Shown: positions 30,676 to 39,533 of the stretch, in pieces | Layout of the letters: the number at the start of each line of letters is the position of its first letter | Numbering within the stretch: position 1 is the first letter of the stretch | Assembly (NCBI RefSeq): GCF_008180155.1 | Contig: NZ_VSZS01000063.1 | Coordinates: forward strand, 248,001 to 312,000 | Direction of reading: 5' to 3' | DNA length: 64,000 bases | Source: Neoaquamicrobium microcysteis | Lineage (GTDB): Bacteria; Pseudomonadota; Alphaproteobacteria; Rhizobiales; Rhizobiaceae | Program-made: the position numbers and the translations under genes | The notes under the pieces: generated by a model | Database searches by the model: none | Told to the model about the DNA's origin: nothing | Seen by the model: the letters and a program-made list of their open reading frames with translations, nothing else

Positions 30676-30879
30676 ATGTCGGATCGTGGTCCTACGGTTA
30701 TCAATACAGGCGGTGGCGGCGGTGGCGGCGGCTGGGCAGTCGCCATCATTCTGGCGGTCGTGCTGGTCGTCGGCGCGCTTTGGATTTTCGGTGGCCTCAA
30801 CCTAGGCGGCGCAGACCGCAATATCGACGTTACGCTGGACGTGCCGGACGTGACGATCGAGCAGCCGGCGGGCAACTAA
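30676..30879 (+). CDS. Small membrane protein with glycine tract
   Basis: This 67-aa protein has a run of eight glycines (residues 12-19), one membrane segment (about 20-40, WAVAIILAVVLVVGALWIF) and a short acidic C-terminus with VTLDVPDVTIE. AAAGGAGAG precedes ATG at 30676 by about six bases, so it is very likely translated. It stands alone, divergent from the vWA gene. Function unknown. Confidence 0.75.
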   Translation: MSDRGPTVINTGGGGGGGGWAVAIILAVVLVVGALWIFGGLNLGGADRNIDVTLDVPDVTIEQPAGN

Positions 30880-30926
30880 CGCATCTGGTGACGCATCTGG
30901 CGGGTGGCGGAAACGCCGCCCGCCAA

Positions 30927-31889
30927 TCAATAGGTGGTTCGCCGTTCCTCGCTCGGTGGTCGACCGAACAGCAGGCGATAGCTCTGCGCGAAATAGGAAT
31001 GCGAGGTGAAGCCGGTCGCGATGGCGACATCGAGGATCGGCAGATTGGTTTGGCGCAGCAGTTCTCGCGCGCGTTCGAGACGAAGGCGCATGTAATATCG
31101 GCCAGGCGTCATGTTGAGGTGGCGCAGGAAAAGCCGCTCGACCTGCCGGACCGACAGTCCCGCCGCCTTGGCGAGTTGGACCGCCGAATATGGCTCGTCG
31201 AGATTGTCGGCCATGAGCTCCACGATTTTCCGCAACTTCTCGGACTTGCCCGAAAGGTCGCGCTCCGGCCCGACGCGCTGGCGGTCGCCGGCCGAACGGA
31301 TGCGCTCGTGCTGGAACTGGTTGGCAACCTCGTTGGCCAGGTTCTGGCCGAAGTCGGAACGAACGATCTCCAGCATGAGGTCGATCGAGGTGGTGCCGCC
31401 CGCGCAGGTGTAACGCTTGCGGTCGATCTCGAACACGTTGCCGGTGCATTCTATCTCGGGGAACCGCTCCTTGAAGCCAGCCTTGTTTTCCCAGTGGATA
31501 GTGCAGCGATGGCCTTCAAGCTGGCCTGCCTCGGCAAGCAGATAGGAGCCGACGGACAGCCCGCCCAGCGCACCCCCTCGCCTGCCCAGCGATCGCAGCG
31601 CGCCAAGCACCTTGGACTTACCTGGAAACTCGTAGGAAAGCCCGGCGCAGACGAACAGGATATCGACCGTGGGCAAGTCTGTGATCGCATAATCGATCTT
31701 GATGGGAAGGCCGTTCGACGCCATGACCGCGTCGCCATCGGCCGAAACCGTGGTCCAGCCGTAGAAATCGCGGCCGAGCAGCCGATTGGCCGAGCGCACG
31801 GTGTCGATCGCTGCGGCCAGCGAGAACATCGAGAACTTGTCCACCAGCAGGAAAGCGAACTGGCGGCCGGATGAGGACGTGTCGGACAT
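30927..31889 (-). CDS. GlxA-family transcriptional regulator (DJ-1/PfpI plus AraC HTH)
   Basis: The 320-aa regulator joins an N-terminal DJ-1/PfpI amidotransferase-like domain (about residues 9-180) to a C-terminal AraC DNA-binding domain (about 215-310, with AGLSVRQVERLFLRHLNMTP and GFTSHSYFAQSYRLLFG). The segment HRCTIHWEN is typical of GbdR/CdhR-like relatives that respond to betaine, carnitine or arginine-type compounds. The nucleophile-elbow Cys common in the family (GLCTG) is Ser here (GLSVG), consistent with ligand sensing rather than catalysis. Target unknown. Confidence 0.88.
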   Translation of the reverse strand: MSDTSSSGRQFAFLLVDKFSMFSLAAAIDTVRSANRLLGRDFYGWTTVSADGDAVMASNGLPIKIDYAITDLPTVDILFVCAGLSYEFPGKSKVLGALRSLGRRGGALGGLSVGSYLLAEAGQLEGHRCTIHWENKAGFKERFPEIECTGNVFEIDRKRYTCAGGTTSIDLMLEIVRSDFGQNLANEVANQFQHERIRSAGDRQRVGPERDLSGKSEKLRKIVELMADNLDEPYSAVQLAKAAGLSVRQVERLFLRHLNMTPGRYYMRLRLERARELLRQTNLPILDVAIATGFTSHSYFAQSYRLLFGRPPSEERRTTY

Positions 31890-31931
31890 GACCGGCGTTC
31901 TACAGGCTGAGGGTCGCGGCGAAAAGCGGTT

Positions 31932-32828
31932 CTAGAATCTGGGAGGCTCGACACCCGCCGCGCGGCAGGCCGAAACCAGCGTGTTCGCCATCAGCATGGC
32001 AATCGTCATCGGGCCGACGCCTCCCGGCACCGGCGTGATCGAGCCGGCGTTTTCGGCAGCCTCGGCAAAGGCGACATCGCCGACGAGGCGTGTCTTGCCC
32101 TCACCCTTCTCCGGCGCGGGGATACGGTTGATCCCGACGTCGATGACGGTCGCGCCCTGCTTGACCCAATCGCCCTTCACCATCTCGGGCCGGCCTACGG
32201 CGGCCACGAGGATATCGGCCGTGCGGCAAAGCGCCGGCAAATCCTTCGTGCGCGAATGCGCGATCGTGACGGTGCAGTTGGCTGCAAGAAGCAGGTTCGC
32301 CATCGGCTTGCCGACAATGTTGGAGCGGCCGACGACCACGGCGGTGAGCCCCGAAAGATCGCGTCCGCGCACCCGCTCGATCAGCAGCATCGAGCCGGCC
32401 GGCGTGCAGGGGACGAAAGCGCTGTCCACCTCGCCCGTGCCGAGCCTGCCGACATTGACGAAGGTGAAGCCATCGACGTCCTTGTCGGGCTCGATGGTCT
32501 GGATGATCGCGCCAGAGTCGATGTGGGCCGGCAGTGGGAGCTGGACCAGAATGCCGTGGATGGCGGGATCGACATTGAGCTGCTCGATCAAAGCGACGAG
32601 GTCAGCCTGCGAGGTGCCCCCGGCCAGAGTGTGCTGCACCGAATGGAAGCCGCATTCTTTCGCCTTCCTCGACTTGGACGCGACATAGACCTGGCTTGCC
32701 GGATCCTCGCCGACGATGACCACGGCAAGGCCGGGCTTCACGCCATGAGCGGCCAAGTCCTTCGCCGTGGCTGCAACGGTAGCGACCACGTCTTCGGCAA
32801 TTTTCTTCCCGTCGATGATCTCGGCCAT
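31932..32828 (-). CDS. folD: Bifunctional methylenetetrahydrofolate dehydrogenase/cyclohydrolase
   Basis: The 298-aa enzyme interconverts 5,10-methylene-, methenyl- and 10-formyl-tetrahydrofolate. Signature regions are visible: the catalytic Lys in [34 protein letters not shown] with [23 protein letters not shown] and [18 protein letters not shown]. The frame extends far upstream, but ATG at 32828 with GGGGAG close before it gives the standard N-terminus [13 protein letters not shown]. Confidence 0.95.
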   Translation of the reverse strand: MAEIIDGKKIAEDVVATVAATAKDLAAHGVKPGLAVVIVGEDPASQVYVASKSRKAKECGFHSVQHTLAGGTSQADLVALIEQLNVDPAIHGILVQLPLPAHIDSGAIIQTIEPDKDVDGFTFVNVGRLGTGEVDSAFVPCTPAGSMLLIERVRGRDLSGLTAVVVGRSNIVGKPMANLLLAANCTVTIAHSRTKDLPALCRTADILVAAVGRPEMVKGDWVKQGATVIDVGINRIPAPEKGEGKTRLVGDVAFAEAAENAGSITPVPGGVGPMTIAMLMANTLVSACRAAGVEPPRF

Positions 32829-32943
32829 GATTCTCCCCGCATGCTTCGGCGTTCGCATCGCATTCTGGCGATTTCGACGCAAGGCGATCCCGTCTTTGCG
32901 TCGTTCGATGCCGTAAACCCGAAAGCGGGCAGGGCGAGAGCGC

Positions 32944-35238
32944 TCAGGTGCCGTAGCGGCGGCGAGCCGGGCGGCTGTCTGCGAAATCCTCGATAGCGTC
33001 GCGGAATTCGCGCAGGCTCTGGCGTATCTCCTGGATAGCCGCATCCGTGCTGTCGTCGATATATGCGTCCTGATCGAACGCTTCGTCTGCGGCATGGCGC
33101 GCTGCGGGAGGCGGCGGCGCGTAGGCGGGCTGTTGCGGCGCGTACGCGGCCGGATGGGCCGGATATGCGGGCGGTGCGCTGTAGTAATGCTGCGCTGGCG
33201 GCGCGTAGGGCGGCGGCGCATAATATTGCGGCGGCATCGGATGGTAGGAAGCGTGCCACCCCGGAGCGGGCATCATGGGGGCCTGAGGATGCCATGCCGC
33301 CGGATGCGGAGCGGCCGGCCCACCACCTGCGGGCATCGGCGGAACCGGCTGTGCGTGGGCAGGGTGGCCCTGCATCTGCTGCTGCGGATAGAGGTGGGGC
33401 GCCTGTGCCGGCGCGGCCTGATCCGTGGCGGGCTGATAGTAGTAGGGCGGGTAGGAGTTCATGTCCTTCACCTCTTGGGCTGCGCGGAGGTCGTCCGGTT
33501 CGATGCGGGGATCGTATGTTTCGGTTTTGCGAGCAGAAACGGTCTGGGTGGACTCCAGCGCGGTTTCCTTCACGCCGTCGCGTTCTCGTGCCCTGCGCCA
33601 GCCTGCAAGGCCGAGCCCGGCAAGAAGTCCGGCCAGACCGCCGGCGACCGAGAAGCCGGGCAGAGACGGTCCGGTCGCCTGCAAGGGCGGCTCGGCGCGC
33701 GAGATGAGGCTGGCACCTCCGGCTGCCGATGCCTGACCGCCGGTCTGCGCGGCGCGCAGCGACTGTTCGTAGACGGATCGCCTGGCGTCGGCCTCGCGCT
33801 GCAATTCGCGCAGCGCGACCATCTCGCCGCCGATATCGCCCTGGCGTTCCTTCATCTGCGCAAGCTGGGACGCCAGTTCCTGCTCCTGCCGCACTGCGCG
33901 TGTCAGCTCCGTCTGAAGTGCCGAGGCTATCCGGCGCAGTTCGCCGGCGATCTCCTGCCTAGCCCCTTCCAGCTCGGCCTCCGCGGCGAGCAGCTCGGGA
34001 TGACGCGGACCCAGCTTAACCGCAGAGCGGTCCGCCTGCTGCTTGGCGTCGGCATAGCGGGCGCGCAGCTCGGTCAACGTCGGCGAGGCGTATTGCTCGG
34101 GCAGCGAGCCGGTGACGATCGAGTCGACATTGGCGTCACGCGTGGACGCAGCGCGGGCGTTGAGTTCGACGGTGCGTGCCTGAGCGGCCGACAGCCGCTC
34201 GCCAAGCCGCACGATCTCGTCGTCGGTGATGAGCCGGCCCTGTGCATCGACGAGGCCGTTCTGGGCCTTGTAAGCCTCGATGGCGCGCTCGGCTTCCTCG
34301 ACGCCGGCGCGCAGGTCGGCCAGTCGACTGGTCATTTCGCCTGCGCTGCCCGCAGCATTGCCTGCATCGGCCAGGAAAAGCTCGGAGATGGTGTTGGCGA
34401 CCAGCGCCGACTTCTGCGGATCGCCCGTGCTGGCAGTGACCGCGATGACGGAAGACCCGCCGACACGGTTGGCCTGGACGGCTTTGTCGAGAGTATCGAC
34501 GGCGTGGCGGCGCCGACGCTCCATCACGCTGGCACCGTCGCCGGCAACGAGATCGCCCAGCCCGGCGATCGTGCCGCCAAGGCCGAAGGGACCGGTTGCC
34601 TCGCCGTTGAATTCGGGGTCTGCTGTCAGGTTGAGGCGTTCGACCGCGGCATTGAGCATTGTGCCGGAGCGGAGCACCCGGAGCTGGTTATCGACCAGCG
34701 CGAAGGCCGCTTCGGAGGAGAGCGCCGAACCGGCACTGCCGGACTGGGCAGCCTGCGGGTCGATCAGCATTTCGCTTCTGGCGACATAGGCCTTCGGCCA
34801 TGCCAGCGCGAGACCCGCGCCCACGACCGCGCCGGAAAGAGTGAGGCCAATGACTGTGCGCGCGGCGCTATGCTTGCGTTGAGGCGGGACGACGGCTTCG
34901 GTCTCGACCTGCTCGGTTCGGTACACTTCCGCCTCTTCGCGAACGTCATGTGCGAGCGACTGGGCGTGTGCATCGGCCGCGTCATTTTCTGTCGCGCGGG
35001 CGGTGCGGCCGAACAGGAGATCGCGCAGACGCCGGCGCGGCTCGTACAAAGGCGCGGCTTCGACCCTCAACTCTTCTTCTGCGTCGGGATGGCGCAAAGG
35101 CGTGTCAAGCTGCTGGCTCGACCTCGCTTCGCGCAACGCACGCGCCCTCGCATGGCGCAGCGCCGGATCGTCGTCCGGCCTTATCGCCAGAAGCGACGAC
35201 ATGCGGCTCTGCCTGAGATCTTGTCTGGAAGCGGACAT
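32944..35238 (-). CDS. Wzz/GumC-like polysaccharide copolymerase with Pro/Tyr-rich tail
   Basis: This 764-aa protein has a cytoplasmic N-terminus of about 125 residues and a first membrane segment near 128-148 ([19 protein letters not shown]). A Wzz-type periplasmic domain with long coiled-coil stretches follows (about 300-520). A second membrane segment lies near 545-565. The cytoplasmic tail (about 620-730) is very rich in Pro, Tyr, His, Gln and Ala. The tyrosine-kinase domain found in ExoP/Wzc is absent. It probably helps control chain length or export of a surface polysaccharide, but no glycosyltransferases lie nearby. AGGA precedes the ATG at 35238. Confidence 0.75.
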   Translation of the reverse strand: MSASRQDLRQSRMSSLLAIRPDDDPALRHARARALREARSSQQLDTPLRHPDAEEELRVEAAPLYEPRRRLRDLLFGRTARATENDAADAHAQSLAHDVREEAEVYRTEQVETEAVVPPQRKHSAARTVIGLTLSGAVVGAGLALAWPKAYVARSEMLIDPQAAQSGSAGSALSSEAAFALVDNQLRVLRSGTMLNAAVERLNLTADPEFNGEATGPFGLGGTIAGLGDLVAGDGASVMERRRRHAVDTLDKAVQANRVGGSSVIAVTASTGDPQKSALVANTISELFLADAGNAAGSAGEMTSRLADLRAGVEEAERAIEAYKAQNGLVDAQGRLITDDEIVRLGERLSAAQARTVELNARAASTRDANVDSIVTGSLPEQYASPTLTELRARYADAKQQADRSAVKLGPRHPELLAAEAELEGARQEIAGELRRIASALQTELTRAVRQEQELASQLAQMKERQGDIGGEMVALRELQREADARRSVYEQSLRAAQTGGQASAAGGASLISRAEPPLQATGPSLPGFSVAGGLAGLLAGLGLAGWRRARERDGVKETALESTQTVSARKTETYDPRIEPDDLRAAQEVKDMNSYPPYYYQPATDQAAPAQAPHLYPQQQMQGHPAHAQPVPPMPAGGGPAAPHPAAWHPQAPMMPAPGWHASYHPMPPQYYAPPPYAPPAQHYYSAPPAYPAHPAAYAPQQPAYAPPPPAARHAADEAFDQDAYIDDSTDAAIQEIRQSLREFRDAIEDFADSRPARRRYGT

Positions 35239-35421
35239 TCGAAGTCCTGCAAAAGTTGCGTGCGCGATCGTTAAGGCAACCTAAACAGGGATGGGAAACA
35301 AAAGGTTAATATTGGCGGGGCCGGAGACGTGCGCGCGGTTGTATTGAACATTCATCGCGCAGGCCCTACACCGCCCGTCAGACAACGGCGCGGATGCCGG
35401 AAAAGCTGCTTGGAGAGACCA

Positions 35422-36234
35422 ATGCCGGTAAAGGTGGTACTCGTCGGATGCGGGAACATGGGCTACGCGATGCTTGCGGGCTGGCTGGCTTCAGGCCGGC
35501 TTGCGCCGCAGGACGTGCTGGTGGTGGAGCCGACGGATGTGCTGCGTGAGCGTGCCGCCACGCTGGGCGTGGATGCGGTTGCGGATGCAGGTGCCATTGC
35601 CGAGGATGTGCAGCCACGCCTGGTGATCTTCGCGGTCAAGCCGCAGGTCATCCTAGACATCGTGCCGCACTATGCCCGCTTCGGAGGAACGGCGACCTAT
35701 CTGAGCGTTGCCGCTGGCACGCCGATAGCCGCCTTCGAGCGCGCGCTGGGAAACAGCGCAGCCGTGATCCGGTGCATGCCGAACACGCCGGCGGCGATCG
35801 GCAAGGGCATGATGGTGGTCGTCGCCAATACGCATGTCGGCGAGGAGACGAGCGCATTCGTGCGCGACCTGCTTGCCGCCAGCGGCGAGGTCGCGACAAT
35901 CGATGACGAGGCGCTGATGGACGCGGTGACGGCCGTTTCCGGTTCCGGCCCAGCCTATGTATTCCATTTCATCGAATGCCTGACGGCGGCAGCGCAAAAG
36001 GCAGGCCTGCCGGCCGATACGGCCAAGTTGCTGGCCATGCAGACCGTGCATGGCGCAGCCTCGCTGGCTGCCGAAAGCAGCGATGAGCCGGGCGAACTGC
36101 GCCGGCAGGTGACCAGCCCGAACGGCACCACGGCCGCCGCACTTTCAGTGCTGATGGGCGAGAACAGGCTCGAAAATCTGGTTTCCGAAGCCGTCGAGGC
36201 GGCCCGGGTACGCTCGGTCGAACTGGGCAAGTAG
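35422..36234 (+). CDS. proC: Pyrroline-5-carboxylate reductase
   Basis: The 270-aa enzyme performs the last step of proline synthesis with NAD(P)H. The N-terminal cofactor motif VLVGCGNMGYAML and the C-terminal signature GTTAAALSVL with VTAVSGSGPAYVFHFIE are present. Length is standard for ProC. An upstream in-frame start at 35329 is rejected because ATG at 35422 has GGAGAG six bases upstream and begins the conserved domain. Confidence 0.95.
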   Translation: MPVKVVLVGCGNMGYAMLAGWLASGRLAPQDVLVVEPTDVLRERAATLGVDAVADAGAIAEDVQPRLVIFAVKPQVILDIVPHYARFGGTATYLSVAAGTPIAAFERALGNSAAVIRCMPNTPAAIGKGMMVVVANTHVGEETSAFVRDLLAASGEVATIDDEALMDAVTAVSGSGPAYVFHFIECLTAAAQKAGLPADTAKLLAMQTVHGAASLAAESSDEPGELRRQVTSPNGTTAAALSVLMGENRLENLVSEAVEAARVRSVELGK

Positions 36235-36307
36235 GCGCGCTCCTGCCCCGTGCAAGCTTGCAGCGCTAGGGTGCGCTGATCGAGCGATTGCGGGATTTCG
36301 CACGCAA

Positions 36308-37198
36308 ATGAAAGAGCTTGCCAGCAAAAGGTCGGGAGCCGGGCTATCTCCCGCCGCCAGAACAGCTGTCGCAGCCGCGCTTGCTAGCGCGGCGACGGCC
36401 TGCTGCGTCATCGTGCTGTGGAGCCTTCTGCCCGCCACGCCAACCTCCCCTGCCCTCGTCTTCCTGCCGCTGATGCTGATGCCGCTGGTCATCGCGGGCG
36501 TTGTATGGGCTACGGCGCGGCGAGCGATAGAAGGGAGCCTGGATCCCGCGATCGAAGCCCTCTCCCGCCTTGCCGCGCACGATTTCGTACCTTCGCGCAA
36601 GTCGGCTGCAACGGCAGAGACGGCACGGCTGATGCTGGCGGTCGAGGACTGCCGCGCAGCGCTGGAAGAACGGCACCGCGCGACGAAGGTGCACTCGGCT
36701 GTGGCACGGCTTATGGGAGCAGGCATTTCGAGTCTCTCGAAGGGCGACTTCTCGGCCCGCATCTCGCTGGAACTGCCGGAGCCGTACCGTGCATTCCGCG
36801 ACGAGTTCAACACGGCGATGGAAGACTTGCAGACACGTTTCAACAGGCTCGACGGTGCCGGCGAGCGGTTGCAACGGCACCGTCAGGAGATCGATGAAGC
36901 CGCCGGGCAACTGATGCGCCGGGCAAGCAAGCTGGCCGAGCGCGTAGACGCCGAACTCCTCGCGATGGAAGCGCACAGTGTCGACGAGGCATTGCGCATG
37001 GCCAAGCACCTGATAGGCGGCGTGGCCGTCGCCGCACAGCGCAATGTGGAGGCGAGCAGGACTTTCGCGACGCTGGCTGAGCGCATCGGCAACGAGGCTG
37101 GACGGCTCTTGCCGGCGGGCGATGATGGAACCATGCAAGGGGAAGCGGCGGCCATGCCGGCGGCGACAATGCCGGCGCGGATCAGCTCTGCGGCTTAG
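36308..37198 (+). CDS. Orphan membrane protein with HAMP-like region
   Basis: The 296-aa protein has two membrane segments (about residues 18-42 and 48-68). A helical region follows that resembles HAMP or the first helices of a methyl-accepting chemotaxis protein (MGAGISSLSKGDFSARISLE near 137-156, then FNTAMEDLQTRFNRLD). The signalling hairpin tip of chemoreceptors is not seen. It is placed 73 bases after proC and its stop is 6 bases from the convergent RpiR gene. A truncated or specialised sensor is possible. Function unknown. Confidence 0.65.
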   Translation: MKELASKRSGAGLSPAARTAVAAALASAATACCVIVLWSLLPATPTSPALVFLPLMLMPLVIAGVVWATARRAIEGSLDPAIEALSRLAAHDFVPSRKSAATAETARLMLAVEDCRAALEERHRATKVHSAVARLMGAGISSLSKGDFSARISLELPEPYRAFRDEFNTAMEDLQTRFNRLDGAGERLQRHRQEIDEAAGQLMRRASKLAERVDAELLAMEAHSVDEALRMAKHLIGGVAVAAQRNVEASRTFATLAERIGNEAGRLLPAGDDGTMQGEAAAMPAATMPARISSAA

Positions 37199-37204
37199 AC
37201 CGGA

Positions 37205-38080
37205 TCAGACGAATTTCCGGAACATCCGGGTCTGGTCGAACAAGTCCTCCAGCGATTTCATGCGCGCACGGGTCTCCTCCCAGTTCTCGTCCTGCACGGC
37301 GGCGATGATGGCCTCCACGATGAACAGCGTGACGACCGAAGAGTCCCATGCCGACGGGGCCTCGATGCGGGCGTGGAACGAATGCGTCGCAAGCTTTGCC
37401 GCCGGCGAACCCCACTGGTCCGTGAAAAGGACCAGCAGAACGCCCTTGGCGCGAGCCATCTCGGCAAGGCGCAGCATCTCCTGCTCGTAGCGGCGCACGT
37501 CGAAGGCCACGAGCACGTCGCCCTCGCGCATTTCCAGCACGTAGTGCGGCCATGTGTTGGCGTTGGAGGCAACCTGAACGACGCCGCCGCGGATCACCTG
37601 CATGTGGGTGAAGAAATATTCAGCAAGCGACCGTGTGATGCGGCCGCCCACCATGTGCACAGTGCGGGAGGGATCGGAAAGCAGCGCCACGACTGCATTG
37701 AACGTCTCGGGCGATAGCTGACGCAGGGTTTGGCGCAGGTTTTCCATCACCTGATCGGCGAAGCGGTTGAGGATATGAGTGTCGGGCGCGCTGGCCGCCC
37801 ACCGGTCGTGCTTGGCGATGGGATTGGAAATCGTCGCCTCCAGCTCGCCACGCAGCGCCGCCTGCATTTCGGGGAAACCGGCGAAGCCCAGCTTCTTGGC
37901 CATGCGAACGACTGTGGGCGTCGATACGCCCGAGACCTGTGCGACAGCGGTGATGGAATCGAGCCCCAGCACCGGGTAGTTGGCCAGCATCGCATTGGCC
38001 AGTTGCCGCTCGGCACGGGTCAGCTCCTCGAAGCCGGAACGCATGCGTTCGGCGACCGTAAGGTCTTGCGAAATGTCCAT
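37205..38080 (-). CDS. MurR/RpiR family transcriptional regulator
   Basis: The 291-aa regulator has an N-terminal helix-turn-helix (residues 1-77, with ITAVAQVSGVSTPTVVRMAK) and a C-terminal SIS domain (about 125-260, VHMVGGRITRSLAEYFFTHM). SIS domains usually bind phosphosugars, though RpiR members also control amino acid and histidine-related genes. It is divergent from the N-formylglutamate amidohydrolase-TRAP operon, which is its likely target. Palindromes lie in the shared upstream region. Confidence 0.88.
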   Translation of the reverse strand: MDISQDLTVAERMRSGFEELTRAERQLANAMLANYPVLGLDSITAVAQVSGVSTPTVVRMAKKLGFAGFPEMQAALRGELEATISNPIAKHDRWAASAPDTHILNRFADQVMENLRQTLRQLSPETFNAVVALLSDPSRTVHMVGGRITRSLAEYFFTHMQVIRGGVVQVASNANTWPHYVLEMREGDVLVAFDVRRYEQEMLRLAEMARAKGVLLVLFTDQWGSPAAKLATHSFHARIEAPSAWDSSVVTLFIVEAIIAAVQDENWEETRARMKSLEDLFDQTRMFRKFV

Positions 38081-38128
38081 CGCCTCGCTCCCCTCCGGCT
38101 TGGCAAGCCAGCTTGTGAATAGAATGCA

Positions 38129-38159
38129 CCATCGTGATCGCGATGGAAGAGAAAGTTTC
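38129..38159. promoter_or_regulatory. Palindromes upstream of the RpiR gene and the TRAP operon
   Basis: CCATCG-TGATCG-CGATGG (38129-38146) has perfect 6-bp arms, and GAAAGTTTC (38151-38159) is a second small palindrome a few bases away. Both lie between the divergent RpiR regulator and the amidohydrolase-TRAP operon. They are candidate operators for the RpiR protein. No experimental consensus is applied here. Confidence 0.4.
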
Positions 38160-38244
38160 AGAATCCGCCTTGACTGTCACCCATCGTCTGAAATGATGGT
38201 CTCGTGTCGTTGGGGAAGCTGTGCGGGGTTTCGGTGGCGTGGGC

Positions 38245-39036
38245 ATGAACGGAGCGCACGAAAAGGCATCGCCGGTCCACCTCGAAAACGAGGCTGGCGC
38301 AGGTGCCTTCCTCATCGTTTGCGAACACGCATCCAATGCCATTCCCGCCGAATATGGAACGCTCGGGCTCGACAGCGAAGCGCTGCAAAGCCACATCGCA
38401 TGGGACCCCGGTGCGCTGCCCGTCGCGCGGGCGATGTCCGCAATGCTGGACGCTCCGCTGGTGGCGCAGCGCTTTTCACGTCTGCTCTATGACTGCAACC
38501 GCCCGCCTCATGAGGCAAGCGCGGTGCCTGCGGTCAGCGAAATCCATCGCGTGCCGGGCAACGAGGGGCTGGACGACGATGCACGCCGGAAGCGGGCGGA
38601 GCGCTTCTACCATCCGTTTCGCGCGGCGCTGGCCGATGCCATAGACGCGAGACCGGCTCCACCTGCCATCGTCACAATCCACTCTTTCACGCCGGTCTAC
38701 CATGGCGTCTCACGCACGGTCGAAATCGGCATCCTGCACGATGAAGATTCGCGTCTGGCCGACGCCGTACTGTCGGCGGCAGGCGACGGCGACGGGCATG
38801 TCGTGCGTCGCAACGAGCCATACGGACCGCAGGACGGCGTTACCCACACGCTGCGCGAGCACGCGCTGCCACGCGGCCTGCTGAACGTGATGATCGAGAT
38901 ACGCAACGACCTGATCGGTGACGCGGGGAGCCAGATGGCGATGTCTGAGCGGCTTGCCGGCTGGCTGAACGGCGCGCTGGCGGCGATGAGAGCCGGCGCG
39001 AGCGGAAAGGAGGCGGCCACTTGGGCAAGACGGTGA
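38245..39036 (+). CDS. N-formylglutamate amidohydrolase family protein
   Basis: The 263-aa protein belongs to the N-formylglutamate amidohydrolase family, which hydrolyses N-formylglutamate to glutamate and formate at the end of one histidine-degradation route. Family motifs include VCEHASNAIPAEYGTLG, YDCNRPP and TIHSFTPVYHG. A GTG at 38221 in frame is an alternative start. The following TRAP permease gene begins inside its last codons, so the enzyme and transporter are coupled. The enzyme may therefore act on the substrate brought in by the transporter. Confidence 0.82.
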   Translation: MNGAHEKASPVHLENEAGAGAFLIVCEHASNAIPAEYGTLGLDSEALQSHIAWDPGALPVARAMSAMLDAPLVAQRFSRLLYDCNRPPHEASAVPAVSEIHRVPGNEGLDDDARRKRAERFYHPFRAALADAIDARPAPPAIVTIHSFTPVYHGVSRTVEIGILHDEDSRLADAVLSAAGDGDGHVVRRNEPYGPQDGVTHTLREHALPRGLLNVMIEIRNDLIGDAGSQMAMSERLAGWLNGALAAMRAGASGKEAATWARR

Positions 39037-39533
39037 AGCTCTACGTGCACTGGGTGGACACGTTCAACCGCTGGGTCGGGCGGTTCGCGATGCGGCTCAT
39101 CTTCGTGATGGCCGCGATCATGCTCTACGCCATCTTCTCGCGCCTGTTTCTGGGCCGGCCCGTCAACTGGGTGATGGAGATGTCGCAGTTCCTGCTCGTC
39201 TCCTACTACCTGCTGGGCGGGGCCTATTCCATGCAACTCGACGCGCATGTGCGCATGGACCTGTTCTACGGCAGGCTTTCGGCGAAAAAACGAGCCGTGA
39301 CCGACGCCTTCACCATCCTGTTCGTGATCTTCTATCTGGGCGTTCTGGCGTGGGGCGGCTTCTCGTCCACCGAATATGCCTGGAGCTACAACCAGAAGAA
39401 CTACACCTCCTGGGCGCCGCCGATGTGGCCGGTCAAGGCCATCATGACCTTCGGCATCATCCTGATGCTGCTGCAGGCGATATCCGCATTCTTCAAGGAC
39501 GTCGCGATTGCGCGCGGAAGGCCGATCGCATGA
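39021..39533 (+). CDS. TRAP transporter small permease (DctQ type)
   Basis: The 170-aa membrane protein has four hydrophobic segments and the DctQ pattern (NWVMEMSQFLLVSYYLLGGA, then HVRMDLFYGRLS). The start is a TTG at 39021 with a strong AAAGGAGG eight bases upstream. It overlaps the amidohydrolase end by 16 bases and shares ATGA with the next gene. It forms the membrane part with the large permease, driven by an ion gradient. Confidence 0.9.
   Translation: MGKTVKLYVHWVDTFNRWVGRFAMRLIFVMAAIMLYAIFSRLFLGRPVNWVMEMSQFLLVSYYLLGGAYSMQLDAHVRMDLFYGRLSAKKRAVTDAFTILFVIFYLGVLAWGGFSSTEYAWSYNQKNYTSWAPPMWPVKAIMTFGIILMLLQAISAFFKDVAIARGRPIA

Noticed and set aside
33094-35274. A long open frame on the plus strand opposite the polysaccharide copolymerase gene
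   Set aside because: It is the mirror of a high-GC gene with clear membrane and coiled-coil structure. Its translation is Arg/Gly/Gln-rich with no domain.
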